A stretch of 64,000 bases of DNA from Borrelia anserina Es (GTDB lineage: Bacteria; Spirochaetota; Spirochaetia; Borreliales; Borreliaceae): positions 434,001-498,000 of the forward strand of contig NZ_CP013704.1 in NCBI RefSeq assembly GCF_001936255.1, written 5' to 3'. This document shows positions 12,728-22,170 of the stretch, piece after piece. The translations under genes were made by a program, and so were the position numbers. The notes under the pieces were generated by a model. It ran no database searches and was not told the origin of the DNA. It saw only the letters and a program-made list of their open reading frames with translations. Every line of letters starts with the position of its first letter. Within the stretch, counting starts at the first letter, position 1.

Positions 12728-12751
12728 AGAATGTTCCACGTGGAACATTCT
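12728..12751. promoter_or_regulatory. parS centromere site
   Basis: TGTTCCACGTGGAACA at 12732-12747 is the canonical 16-bp parS palindrome without mismatch. The dyad continues for four more bases on each side (12728-12751). It lies in the 120-bp gap between gyrA and parB on the - strand, about 6.3 kb from the dnaA-dnaN region. I noticed no second perfect copy in the window. Confidence 0.97.
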
Positions 12752-12775
12752 AACAACATAACTAAAATTAATTTA

Positions 12776-15211
12776 TCATTTAATAAATTTTGAAACAGAT
12801 ATCAATTTATCTCCCCCATCAAGAGATAATACTTGCATTCCTCTAGCATCCTTACCTTGTTCAGATATTTTGTCAACTAATGTTCGTAAAATTTTTGAAC
12901 TCTTACTTACAAGTAATATTTCATCATCCTGTGCAACTGTAATAGCATCAACAACTGCACCTGCCTTCTCATCAGATTTTTTATAACAAGTATAACCAGT
13001 AGCTCCCCTTTTAAGTTCAGATACTTTAGATATTTCTAATCTCTTTCCATATCCATTCTCAGAAACAACTAGAAGATGAGATCCTTGCCTTATTGCTAAC
13101 GCCTTAATAAAAACATCACCTTCTCTTACTTTCATGCCAGACACACCCTGAGTCCCTCTATGTGTAAGCCTAATATCATTTGAATTAAATGTAAACGCAT
13201 TGCCTTTCTTAGAAATACAAATAACTTTTTCATCCTTAGAAACAATTTCAGCACTTGTAACAAAATCCTTATCATCAAGTTTAATGACAATTACACCCCT
13301 TGATTTAATTGTTTTAAAATCTTCTGTTCCAATACGAGCTATTTTCCCATTTGCGGTAGTTATTAATAAATAATTATTCACAGATAATTCATTGCAATTT
13401 TTAATAGCCAATATTTCTTCTGTTTCCCCCAGATTAACAAGTTTACGAATATCTTGTCCTCTTGAAGTTCTAGAAGTATCTTTAATTCCATAAACATTAA
13501 TTACATAAATTTTCCCTTCATTTGAAATCATTAATAAAAAATCATGGGTATTTACACATAAAGCAATATTAACTTGATCTCTATCTTGTAATTCAAAAGA
13601 ACTAAGGCCCTTACCACCTATACCTTGAAGTTTATACTCATCCTGTAAAATTCTTTTAATAAAACCTTGCTTTGTAAGAATAACAATAACATTTTCCCTC
13701 TGCATTAAATCTGACATACTAGTTTTTAAAACCTCCTCATCATAAATTATTTTTGTTCGGCGCTCATCGCCAAATTTCAAACTTAAATTAATAATCTCTT
13801 CCCTTACAATATTAACAATTCTCTTTGGACTAATAAGAATATCTTCATAATCCTTTATTAAAGCTAAGATAACTTTAAATTCCTCTTCAATTCTTTCGAT
13901 TTCAAGAGATGTTAATTTTTGTAATTTCATATCCAATATAGAATTAGTTTGAATTTCTGATAAACTAAATTCTTTAATAATACATTCCTTAGCATCCTTT
14001 ATAAATCTAGAAAATCTTATTATTTCTATCACCCTATCAATACTTCTTAAGGCAACATTTAACCCTTCAAGGATGTGCGCCTTTTCTCTTGCCCTCTTTA
14101 AATCAAACTCTACCCGCCTTCTAACAATTTCCTTTCTATGCTCAATAAACTCAGATATAAGATCTCTTAAATTTAATTGTTTTGGAATACCATTAACAAG
14201 AGCCAAGTTATTTATGCTAAAATTTTTCCTCAGTTCAGTATATTCATAAAGCAAATTCATAACAATATTAGGATCAAAGCCTTTTTTAATTTCAAGGACA
14301 ATTCTAATACCCTCACGATCCGACTCATCCCTTATATCAGATACACCTTCAAGCTTCTCTTCTTTCACCAACAATGCAATTTTCATAAGCAAAAAAGACT
14401 TATTAACAGCATAAGGTATTTGTGTAATTATAATAGTACTATGATCTTCAAACTTTTCTTCAATATGATATCGAGCTCGAATAACAACATTGCCTCTCCC
14501 TGTAGTATAAGCTTTAACTAAACCATCATTATAAACAATTTCAGCATAAGTAGGAAAATCTGGCCCTTTAACTATTTCAATTAAATCATAAACAGAAACA
14601 TTATCATGATCTAACATATAAACTATGGCATCACAAATTTCCCTCAAATTATGTGGAGCCATATTTGTTGCCATTCCAACGGCAATTCCACTAGAACCGT
14701 TGACTAATAGAAATGGAAAAGCAGCTGGCAAAACTTCAGGCTCAAGCAAAGAATCATCATAATTGGCTTTAAAATCAACAGTTTGCTTATCTATATCTCT
14801 AACAAGCTCCTCAGCTATTTTTGCCATTCGAGCTTCAGTATACCTCATAGCGGCAGGAGGGTCACCATCAATAGAACCAAAATTTCCCTGTCCACTTACT
14901 ATAGGGTATCTTAAAGAAAAATCTTGTGCAAGCCTCACAAGTGCTTCATAAATAGATTGATCACCATGAGGATGATATTTACCAAGAACATCTCCAACGA
15001 TTCTTCCAGCTTTCTTAAATGCCTTTTCAGACCTAAGCCCCATTTCGTGCATTGAATAAAGAATCCTTCTGTGAACCGGTTTAAGACCATCCCTTACATC
15101 AGGAAGGGCTCTAGAAATAATAACAGACATTGCATAATTCAAATATGAAGTTTTCACTTCATCTTCAATTTTTATATTTAATATTTGCTCTTTATTTTCT
15201 TCAACTGCCAT
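12776..15211 (-). CDS. gyrA: DNA gyrase subunit A
   Basis: GyrA is the DNA-cleaving subunit that introduces negative supercoils together with GyrB. The 811-residue protein has the breakage-reunion domain with catalytic Tyr124 in [10 protein letters not shown], and a C-terminal beta-pinwheel with a GyrA-box-like sequence ([10 protein letters not shown]; others degenerate). The quinolone-resistance region reads [10 protein letters not shown]. Gln85 replaces the usual Ser83 of E. coli and Glu89 replaces Asp87. gyrB lies 11 bp upstream on the same strand, so the two are an operon. The operon faces away from the origin and is co-directional with the leftward fork. Confidence 0.98.
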   Translation of the reverse strand: MAVEENKEQILNIKIEDEVKTSYLNYAMSVIISRALPDVRDGLKPVHRRILYSMHEMGLRSEKAFKKAGRIVGDVLGKYHPHGDQSIYEALVRLAQDFSLRYPIVSGQGNFGSIDGDPPAAMRYTEARMAKIAEELVRDIDKQTVDFKANYDDSLLEPEVLPAAFPFLLVNGSSGIAVGMATNMAPHNLREICDAIVYMLDHDNVSVYDLIEIVKGPDFPTYAEIVYNDGLVKAYTTGRGNVVIRARYHIEEKFEDHSTIIITQIPYAVNKSFLLMKIALLVKEEKLEGVSDIRDESDREGIRIVLEIKKGFDPNIVMNLLYEYTELRKNFSINNLALVNGIPKQLNLRDLISEFIEHRKEIVRRRVEFDLKRAREKAHILEGLNVALRSIDRVIEIIRFSRFIKDAKECIIKEFSLSEIQTNSILDMKLQKLTSLEIERIEEEFKVILALIKDYEDILISPKRIVNIVREEIINLSLKFGDERRTKIIYDEEVLKTSMSDLMQRENVIVILTKQGFIKRILQDEYKLQGIGGKGLSSFELQDRDQVNIALCVNTHDFLLMISNEGKIYVINVYGIKDTSRTSRGQDIRKLVNLGETEEILAIKNCNELSVNNYLLITTANGKIARIGTEDFKTIKSRGVIVIKLDDKDFVTSAEIVSKDEKVICISKKGNAFTFNSNDIRLTHRGTQGVSGMKVREGDVFIKALAIRQGSHLLVVSENGYGKRLEISKVSELKRGATGYTCYKKSDEKAGAVVDAITVAQDDEILLVSKSSKILRTLVDKISEQGKDARGMQVLSLDGGDKLISVSKFIK

Positions 15212-15222
15212 TAATGCTCCAA

Positions 15223-17127
15223 TTATACATCCAGATTTACTACATCAAGCGCATTTTGTTCAATAAATTCTCTTCTAGGCTCAACATCATCTCCCATAAG
15301 AGTAACAAAAATTTTTTCAGCCTGTATAGCATCATCTATCTCTATTAATTTCATCTTTCTAGTAGCAGGATTCATAGTAGTTTCCCAAAGTTGTGCAGGA
15401 TTCATCTCTCCAAGTCCCTTATACCTTTGAAGACTAATTTTATCTCTCTTGCTAGCTTCAATCGAGTTTAAAAAATCTTCTTTTCCCAAATCATCATAAA
15501 AATAATGCACTCTATTTTCATATTTAATTTTATAAAGAGGAGGCATAGCTATATATACATGTCCATTATCAATTAACCCCCTCATGTAACGAAAGAAAAA
15601 GGTAAGAAGCAATGTTCTAATATGTGACCCATCAACATCAGCATCAGCCATAATAATAATCTTATGATAGCGAAGTTTTTCAATATAAAAATTTTTTCCA
15701 ACACCAGCACCAAGAGATGCAATTATTGGAATAAGCTTATCATTTGTAATAACCTTATCTTCTCGTGTCTTTTCAACATTAAGCATCTTACCCCACAATG
15801 GTAAGATAGCTTGAGAAAACCTATCTCTTCCCATTTTTGCGCTTCCCCCTGCAGAATCACCTTCCACAATATAAATCTCTCTCTCAACCGGATTTTTAGA
15901 AGCACAATCTGCCAATTTTCCAGGCAAAGCTAAGCTTTCAAATGCACTTTTTTTCCTCTCAGATTCTCTTGCTTTTCTTGCAGCCTCACGCGCACGGGCA
16001 GCCCTTATTGCCTTATTAATAATAATATCTACTTCTAAAAGATTATCACCAATAACTTTCAAAAGTCCATCATGTACAATATTTTCAACAATTTTTCTTA
16101 CATAAGAATTTCCCAATTTTCCTTTAGTTTGGCCTTCAAACTGAGGATCTGGAATCTTAATAGAAATTACCGCTGTTAAACCCTCTTTAAAATCATCTAA
16201 CGTAAGATTTGGAACATCTTTCTTACTTATCTTTGAATCCTTAAAAGCTTCAATCATGGCTTTCAAAAAACCATTCTTAAAGCCAGCAACATGAGTTCCC
16301 CCCTCCCTAGTATTAATATTGTTTACAAACGACAAAATATTATCCGAATATCCTTCAGTCCATCTAAGTCCAACACTAACACTAACATCATCGCAAGCTC
16401 CTTCAATAAAATAAGGCTTGCTCTGAATATTTTTGTTACCATTTGTTATATAGTCTACAAAAGCCCTTATTCCACCTTCGAAATAAAATTCTAAAAACCT
16501 TTCCTTCCCCAATCTCCTATCTTCAATTGAAATTCGTACATTATCATTTAAAAACGCAAGTTCTCTGAATCTTTTAGATAAAGTTTCAAAATCATATTCT
16601 AAAGTTTCAAAAATCTCACAGTCAGCTAAAAAAGTAACCTTAGTACCCCTAGAAGAACTTACTCCAACAATCTCAACCCCAGATGTCGGAACACCTTTTG
16701 AATAACTCTGCTTAAAAACCTTTCCATCCCTACTAACAATCACTTCTAAAAAAGATGATAAAGCATTAACAACTGAAATACCAACCCCATGAAGTCCACC
16801 AGAAACCTTATAAGTACCTTTATTAAATTTTCCTCCAGAATGTAGCTTAGTCAAAACAAGTTCAAGAGCACTAATTCCTTCCTCTTCATGAATATCTGTA
16901 GGAATTCCTCTACCATTATCATTTACTGTTATAGAATTGTCTGAATTTATAATAACCTCTACTTTATCACAAAATCCTGCTAAAGCCTCGTCAATGCTAT
17001 TATCAACCACCTCATAAACCAAGTGATGCAATCCATTAATTGAAACAGATCCAATATACATACCAGGCCTTTTTCTAACAGCTTCAAGGCCCTTTAACAC
17101 TTGAATATTACTAGCAACATAACTCAT
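15223..17127 (-). CDS. gyrB: DNA gyrase subunit B
   Basis: This is the ATPase subunit of gyrase. The 634-residue protein contains the GHKL ATP site ([37 protein letters not shown]), the transducer domain, the TOPRIM motifs EGDSAGGSA and DADVDGSHI, and the C-terminal [10 protein letters not shown]. The ATG at 17127 is chosen because GGAAGG lies 4 nt upstream and the protein then begins [22 protein letters not shown], as in other GyrB. An in-frame codon at 17142 would add five residues with no ribosome site. It is divergent from dnaA across 249 bp. Confidence 0.98.
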   Translation of the reverse strand: MSYVASNIQVLKGLEAVRKRPGMYIGSVSINGLHHLVYEVVDNSIDEALAGFCDKVEVIINSDNSITVNDNGRGIPTDIHEEEGISALELVLTKLHSGGKFNKGTYKVSGGLHGVGISVVNALSSFLEVIVSRDGKVFKQSYSKGVPTSGVEIVGVSSSRGTKVTFLADCEIFETLEYDFETLSKRFRELAFLNDNVRISIEDRRLGKERFLEFYFEGGIRAFVDYITNGNKNIQSKPYFIEGACDDVSVSVGLRWTEGYSDNILSFVNNINTREGGTHVAGFKNGFLKAMIEAFKDSKISKKDVPNLTLDDFKEGLTAVISIKIPDPQFEGQTKGKLGNSYVRKIVENIVHDGLLKVIGDNLLEVDIIINKAIRAARAREAARKARESERKKSAFESLALPGKLADCASKNPVEREIYIVEGDSAGGSAKMGRDRFSQAILPLWGKMLNVEKTREDKVITNDKLIPIIASLGAGVGKNFYIEKLRYHKIIIMADADVDGSHIRTLLLTFFFRYMRGLIDNGHVYIAMPPLYKIKYENRVHYFYDDLGKEDFLNSIEASKRDKISLQRYKGLGEMNPAQLWETTMNPATRKMKLIEIDDAIQAEKIFVTLMGDDVEPRREFIEQNALDVVNLDV

Positions 17128-17376
17128 AAACCTTCCACACAATTAATCATAATATAGATATAAGCAAATTTTACATTAAAAACAATATAATATCTATTAA
17201 ATAGCATAAATTACAAAACACATTTACATGCGTATTAAAAACAATAAATTTTCAATGCCCATACAAATAGTTAAGGTAATGTTCCAGTTTATTATTATAC
17301 TATATACTTATACATACATAATGCTAATAATCAAAAAGATATAATAATAAAGAGCCAAAATAAATGAGGATAAGAT

Positions 17377-18831
17377 ATGCAAGAGGGAAAAAACATATGG
17401 AGTTTAATTTTAGCAGCAATAAGAAAAGAGCTTTCTGAAGAAGAATTTTACATATGGTTTGAAAATTTATATTTCACAGATGCAAATAGCAAGAGTATAA
17501 TAATAACCGCTCCAAATTCTTTTCATAAAAATCAAGTAGAAAAGAGATTTTCCAAAAGAATAAAAGAAATTCTCATTGAAAAAGGCCATAACACAATTAA
17601 TGTCGAATTTATAAATCCACAAAATGAATCCAAGGACCATAACATTGAACAAAAAAATACTCCAGTAAAAGACAGTTCTATACAACAAGATTCACTATCA
17701 AAAAGAGAAACCTTTAAAATCAATACTAAGAACATAATAGATAGCACAAAACAATATGCTATGAAAGAAGAAATTCATACAAAATATAGAAATCCTTTTC
17801 TTAAGAAGAAATATACATTTGAAAATTTCATTATAGGCCCAAACAATAAGCTTGCATATAATGCAAGCTTATCAATTGCAAAAAATCCTGGTAAAAAATA
17901 TAATCCATGCCTAATTTATGGTGGAGTTGGACTTGGCAAAACACATTTACTTCAAAGCATAGGAAATAAAACAGAAGAATTACATAAAGACTTTAAAATA
18001 CTATATGTAACTGCCGAAAATTTTTTGAACGAATTTGTAGAAAGCATAAAAACAAATGAAACAAAAAGATTTAAAAAGAAATACCGGCATCTAGACATGC
18101 TACTACTAGACGATATTCATGACTTACAAAAAAAAGAAGGTATACAAGAAGAACTTTTTCACACTTTCAATGCTCTTTATGAAGACAATAAACAAATGGT
18201 ATTTACATGCGATAGACAACCCTCAGAACTCATAAATTTTACAGATAGGCTAAAAAGCAGATTTACAAGAGGATTAAACGTAGATATATCAAAACCAAAC
18301 TTTGAACTAAGAGTAGCTATTATAGAAAAAAAAGCAGAAGAAGATGGCATTAAAGTTCCAAAAAGCATTCTCAATTTAGTTGCTAAAAAAGTTACAACAA
18401 ACATAAGAGATCTTGAGTCTGCTGTAACAAAATTAAAAGCCCACATAGATCTCGAAGACATAGAAATTGATACTAGTATAGTAGACAAAATAACCAAAGA
18501 GATAATAGCCTATGAGAACGATAATAAAAATACACATCACAAAATAAATATTGAGAGCATAAAAAAAGTCATATTAAGGGAATTAAAACTTACAAATAAG
18601 GACATTGAAGGTAATAGTAAAAAACCTGAAATCACAAAAGCAAGACATATTTACGCTTATCTTTTGAGGAATTTTACAGAGCTTTCAACAATTGAAATAG
18701 GTAAAATCATTGGAGGAAAAACCCATTCAACGGTACTTTATTCAATAAATAAAATAGATAAAGAAAGAAACAATGACCTAGAAATTAACAATTTAATCAC
18801 AGAACTTATGAACAAAATAAACAAAAACTAA
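17377..18831 (+). CDS. dnaA: Chromosomal replication initiator DnaA
   Basis: DnaA is the AAA+ initiator that melts the origin. The 484-residue protein has domain I (residues 1-85, with FYIWFENLYF), a variable linker of about 60 residues, the AAA+ domain with Walker A GGVGLGKTHLL (about 186), Walker B LLLDDIHDL and sensor/arginine-finger region LKSRFTRGLNVDI, and a C-terminal domain IV with the DnaA signature GKIIGGKTHSTVLYS. GAGGATAAG lies before the ATG. It runs toward dnaN on the + strand, but the base composition of the gene is still that of the left arm, so it is transcribed against the leftward fork. Confidence 0.98.
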   Translation: MQEGKNIWSLILAAIRKELSEEEFYIWFENLYFTDANSKSIIITAPNSFHKNQVEKRFSKRIKEILIEKGHNTINVEFINPQNESKDHNIEQKNTPVKDSSIQQDSLSKRETFKINTKNIIDSTKQYAMKEEIHTKYRNPFLKKKYTFENFIIGPNNKLAYNASLSIAKNPGKKYNPCLIYGGVGLGKTHLLQSIGNKTEELHKDFKILYVTAENFLNEFVESIKTNETKRFKKKYRHLDMLLLDDIHDLQKKEGIQEELFHTFNALYEDNKQMVFTCDRQPSELINFTDRLKSRFTRGLNVDISKPNFELRVAIIEKKAEEDGIKVPKSILNLVAKKVTTNIRDLESAVTKLKAHIDLEDIEIDTSIVDKITKEIIAYENDNKNTHHKINIESIKKVILRELKLTNKDIEGNSKKPEITKARHIYAYLLRNFTELSTIEIGKIIGGKTHSTVLYSINKIDKERNNDLEINNLITELMNKINKN

Positions 18832-19070
18832 CAAAACTCACAAAATTTAAAATATCTTTGAACAAATTAAACAAATAATTCATCAAAAAACATAAACAAT
18901 TAAACATACCTATCTAATTATATTACAATAAAATATATAGAATTAAACAATTAGACAGCCTTCTACTAACACAACTATTAAAATATAATAAAAAGACATA
19001 CGAATAACAAAGACAAAATTTGCTCTCGTAAAACCTGAGAGATGATAATATAATAAAAGGGGGTGAAACA
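18832..19070. other. dnaA-dnaN intergenic region, probable replication origin (oriC)
   Basis: A 239-bp A+T-rich gap. In 18841-19020 I count 7 G against 26 C on the + strand, a strong left-arm type skew that fades in dnaN and is reversed by recF. From established work the B. burgdorferi chromosomal origin lies at the chromosome centre in the dnaA-dnaN area. No consensus TTATCCACA boxes are visible, so exact initiator sites cannot be given. The end of the region holds the dnaN ribosome site AAGGGGGTG. Confidence 0.65.
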
Positions 19071-20231
19071 TTGAATGAAAAATTTATACTGTGCGATACG
19101 GGACAAATCTCAAACGAGGTTGATAAAGCCAAAAGCATAATTCTGAACAGAAACATAAATGATATATGGAGCGCAATACTGCTTGAAGTAAAAAATTCTA
19201 ACTTAACAATAAAAGCAACAGATAGGAACATCTTTTTCGAAAGTACAATTCCAATTGTCTCAACAGAAAATTTTAAGGTACTCATCAATGCTTCAAACTT
19301 CTCAGACGCAGTAAAGGCACTAAACTTGTACAATGAAATAAAGATAAAGTTTATCGAAGATAAAAGTAGACTGAACATTATTGGAGAATCAGAAAATAAA
19401 AATGAAAATTACTTGAGCGATCACTCAAGCGAGCCGACTTTCTCCAATGAAGAGATTGAAAATTACAGTTATGACATAAATGGAGATACTTACAACATTA
19501 TATTTGAGTTAAGCCAGAGAGAGTTCAAGAAAGTTATAAACAAAGTCTCATTCTCAGCCTCACATGATGAATCTAAGAATGTCTTAAATGGGATTTACTT
19601 TACAAAAGACAAGAACTCTGTACTAACACTTGTTTCTACTAATTCGCATAGGATGTCCATATATAAAACAGAGTTAATACTTGAAGAGGACATTAATTTC
19701 ATTGTACCTGTTAAAATGTTTAACCTTTTAAGGCAAATGATGACAGGAGAAGGCATGATAAAAATCAAAGTTTCTAATAGAAAATTTTATGTCGAGTTTA
19801 ACAATTATAGGATAGCTTGCAGCTTGATAAGTGGAAACTACCCTGATTATGAAGGCATAATACCAAATGAGCAACAAAACAGAGCATTAGTCGAGGCTAG
19901 TATTTTAAAAGATAGGCTTTCAAGAGTAAACTCTTACACAGACAAAAGATCTAAAAAGGTTATTCTAAATTTTTCCAGTACTCAACTGAGACTTAAAGCA
20001 GAAGATCCAATCATAGGAAGGAAGGGGGAATTTTTTATACAAAATCCCAATTATGATTATGATGGAGTCGAGGAAATTATCGCTATTAATAGTGCTTATC
20101 TTGTGGAAGCAATGAGCGTGTTTCATACTTCAAGGTTAGAGATAAAATTTAGTGGAGGAGGTATCTTAAAACTAAGTGAACCGGAGAATTCTGACTTTAT
20201 TCATTTAATAATGCCCATGGTACTAAACTAA
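19071..20231 (+). CDS. dnaN: DNA polymerase III beta subunit (sliding clamp)
   Basis: The beta clamp tethers DNA polymerase III to DNA. The 386-residue protein shows the three-domain clamp layout: IWSAILLEVKNSNLTIKATD in domain 1, FKKVINKVSFSASHDESKNVLNGI in domain 2, and a C-terminal LIMPMVL, the usual clamp terminus (MPMRL in E. coli). Translation starts at TTG 19071, 6 nt after GGGGGTG. No better ATG is in frame at the right distance. Nucleotide skew changes sign gradually along this gene, which places the fork divergence point in or just upstream of it. Confidence 0.95.
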   Translation: MNEKFILCDTGQISNEVDKAKSIILNRNINDIWSAILLEVKNSNLTIKATDRNIFFESTIPIVSTENFKVLINASNFSDAVKALNLYNEIKIKFIEDKSRLNIIGESENKNENYLSDHSSEPTFSNEEIENYSYDINGDTYNIIFELSQREFKKVINKVSFSASHDESKNVLNGIYFTKDKNSVLTLVSTNSHRMSIYKTELILEEDINFIVPVKMFNLLRQMMTGEGMIKIKVSNRKFYVEFNNYRIACSLISGNYPDYEGIIPNEQQNRALVEASILKDRLSRVNSYTDKRSKKVILNFSSTQLRLKAEDPIIGRKGEFFIQNPNYDYDGVEEIIAINSAYLVEAMSVFHTSRLEIKFSGGGILKLSEPENSDFIHLIMPMVLN

Positions 20232-20251
20232 AATACATTTTTATTGGTAAG

Positions 20252-21319
20252 ATGATAAAGAAAATTGAACTTTTTAATTTCAAAAATATAGAAAATCAGG
20301 TCATTAATTTTGATTTTAATCATATTTATTTTTGTGGAGAAAACGGTTCAGGTAAAACTAACATTCTTGATGCTATTTATTGTCTTGCTTTTGCATCTTC
20401 GTTTTTAGTCAATACCGATAGAGAGCTTATTACGTATGGTAAGACTGAATTTTATTTAAAGTGTTTCTACGAAACTAAAGGAAGTGATGGGGAGATTAGT
20501 TTATCGTTTAGGAATGGAAAAAAAGAAATAAAGGTTAATAATAGTCTCATAAAAGATAGGAAAGATTTGATATTAAACATTCCAACAATTGTTTTTTCAA
20601 ATTATGATACTGATTTTATCATTGGAGCTCCAGCTAAGAAGAGATGGTTTTTCGATCAGGCAATAAGTTTTATTTCGTTAAGTTATTTAGATTCTCTGAG
20701 GAAATATCGAAAGATTTTGAAACAAAGAAATTTAATTTTAAGACAAGGTGATAGGGATTTACTTAAAGTTTACAATGAAATTTTCGTTGATTATGCTCTT
20801 GAGATAACAAAAATGAGGAAAAATTTTATAAAGCATTTTTATGAGTTTTTTAAATATTATTATTCACTTATTTTTGATGTTTCTTATAATTTAGAAATTA
20901 AATATTTACCTTCTGTTAAATTTTGCGGAAGAGATGAGTTTTTAAAAACTTTGTTTTTAAAAGAGAAAGATGAACTTTTAAATGAGGTCACTTTAATAGG
21001 CCCGCACAGAGATTTATATGAAATATTAAGTGGAGCAAGAGTGTTTACTCATCATTCTTCAACAGGACAAATCAGGGCACTTGCTTTGATTTATAGGCTT
21101 GTTCAGGTTATTATTTTTAATAAACGATTTGGTATAGCTCCTATTTTGCTTTTTGACGATGTGTTTTTAGAATTGGATAGTGTGAGAAGAAAGAGGGTCT
21201 TTGATATATTGCCAAAGGATTCACAATGCTTTTTTACATTTTTGGATGACTGTTATGATATTAAACAGGATAATAATTTTGTAGTATACAGGGTTAAGAA
21301 TGGAAGGTTTGAGCTTTAA
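20252..21319 (+). CDS. recF: DNA replication and repair protein RecF
   Basis: RecF is an SMC-like ATPase that, with RecO and RecR, loads RecA at gaps. The 355-residue protein has Walker A GENGSGKTNILDAIY (residues 31-45), the ABC-type signature STGQIRALAL (about 271-280) and Walker B PILLFDDVFLELD. The N-terminus MIKKIELFNFKNI is typical. It follows dnaN by 20 bp and overlaps the next gene by 20 bp, so dnaN-recF-dciA form an operon. The recR gene lies elsewhere in this window. Confidence 0.96.
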   Translation: MIKKIELFNFKNIENQVINFDFNHIYFCGENGSGKTNILDAIYCLAFASSFLVNTDRELITYGKTEFYLKCFYETKGSDGEISLSFRNGKKEIKVNNSLIKDRKDLILNIPTIVFSNYDTDFIIGAPAKKRWFFDQAISFISLSYLDSLRKYRKILKQRNLILRQGDRDLLKVYNEIFVDYALEITKMRKNFIKHFYEFFKYYYSLIFDVSYNLEIKYLPSVKFCGRDEFLKTLFLKEKDELLNEVTLIGPHRDLYEILSGARVFTHHSSTGQIRALALIYRLVQVIIFNKRFGIAPILLFDDVFLELDSVRRKRVFDILPKDSQCFFTFLDDCYDIKQDNNFVVYRVKNGRFEL

Positions 21320-21599
21320 AAAAGCTTCTGATATAATTAAACAATATTTAGATTCGGATATATATGCTAATGAAAAGCTAAATGCCAGTTTTATTCTGTC
21401 TAAAAATTGGCAAATTATCTTTAAAGACCTTGCGGATAGTGTAAAATTGTTGAGTTTGAAGGATAATAATATATTATTTGTTGCTGTGAAGAATTCAAGT
21501 ATTTTATATAACATTTCCCTTAATAGATCAAAAATATTAAAATTGATAAAAGAGTCTACAGGTCTTGAGATAGTAGATATAAAGGTTTTGATAAAGTAG
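21300..21599 (+). CDS. dciA: DciA-like protein (DUF721), probable helicase loader/operator
   Basis: A 99-residue protein in the position where DUF721 genes commonly occur, directly after recF. The C-terminal half (LSLKDNNILFVAVKNSSILYNISLNRSKILKLI) has the strand-helix pattern of the DciA domain, in which a short positive surface follows xLxVxVxxSxxxxxLxxxxxxIL. DciA proteins help the replicative helicase DnaB act in bacteria that lack DnaC. The match is by pattern, and the N-terminal part is not diagnostic. The start overlaps recF. Confidence 0.75.
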   Translation: MEGLSFKKASDIIKQYLDSDIYANEKLNASFILSKNWQIIFKDLADSVKLLSLKDNNILFVAVKNSSILYNISLNRSKILKLIKESTGLEIVDIKVLIK

Positions 21600-21604
21600 T
21601 TTTA

Positions 21605-21631
21605 TTGACAATTGTGATTGTATAATATAAT
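21605..21631 (+). promoter_or_regulatory. Promoter of the rpmH-rnpA-yidC-jag operon
   Basis: TTGACA at 21605-21610 is followed by TATAAT at 21626-21631 with 15 bp between, or TAATAT at 21628-21633 with 17 bp. It lies in the only gap of this gene block, about 60 bp before rpmH. Confidence 0.65.
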
Positions 21632-21689
21632 ATTGTAGTGTTTAACTTACATCTTATAAGTAAAGAATGTTTTTGATTGGAGGACTTTT

Positions 21690-21845
21690 TTGAAGAGGAC
21701 TTATCAGCCGAGTCGGGTTAAGAGGAATAGAAAATTTGGATTTAGAGCTAGGATGAAAACTAAGGATGGAAGACTTATTCTTGCCAGAAGAAGAGCTAAG
21801 GGAAGATCAAAATTAACTGTTTCCGATGAAAAAAAGAAATATTAA
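21690..21845 (+). CDS. rpmH: 50S ribosomal protein L34
   Basis: A 51-residue basic protein starting with TTG at 21690: [18 protein letters not shown], then [21 protein letters not shown], the unmistakable L34 sequence. GGAGGA lies 6 nt before the TTG. It overlaps rnpA by 20 bp, the classical rpmH-rnpA arrangement next to dnaA. It is short and uses TTG, so ORF callers that need ATG or a minimum length will miss it. Confidence 0.97.
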   Translation: MKRTYQPSRVKRNRKFGFRARMKTKDGRLILARRRAKGRSKLTVSDEKKKY

Positions 21846-22170
21846 GATAAAATCGAAGGTAGAAATTCAAGAGCTTTTTAAGAAAGGTAGATTGATTAGG
21901 ATCGAAGGGATTAATGTATTTTATAAGTTTACAGGTTTATCGCTCTCTAGGATACTTGTTACGTTTCCTAGAATTTTTAAAGGTGCTGTTAAGAGAAATC
22001 GTGTTCGGAGAATTTTTAAGGAATGTTTTAGGAAACAGCTTGCTTTATTCAAAGATAGGTATTTTGATTGTATTTTCGTAATTTATCCTCAAAAAGCAAA
22101 TGTTAACTACTACGAAGTTAAGGGTATACTAAAAAGTATAAGTGTATATATCATGGAGAGGAAGATGTGA
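21826..22170 (+). CDS. rnpA: Ribonuclease P protein component
   Basis: This is the protein cofactor of RNase P, which matures tRNA 5' ends. The 114-residue protein has the RNR signature region [19 protein letters not shown] (about 51-69), normal length and high Lys/Arg content. The start codon lies within the end of rpmH, and the stop codon overlaps the GTG of yidC. The RNase P RNA gene was not found in this window. Confidence 0.95.
   Translation: MKKRNIKIKSKVEIQELFKKGRLIRIEGINVFYKFTGLSLSRILVTFPRIFKGAVKRNRVRRIFKECFRKQLALFKDRYFDCIFVIYPQKANVNYYEVKGILKSISVYIMERKM

Noticed and set aside
17143-19070. DnaA boxes around dnaA
   Set aside because: I looked for TTATCCACA-like sites in both gaps flanking dnaA and saw none close enough to the consensus to report.
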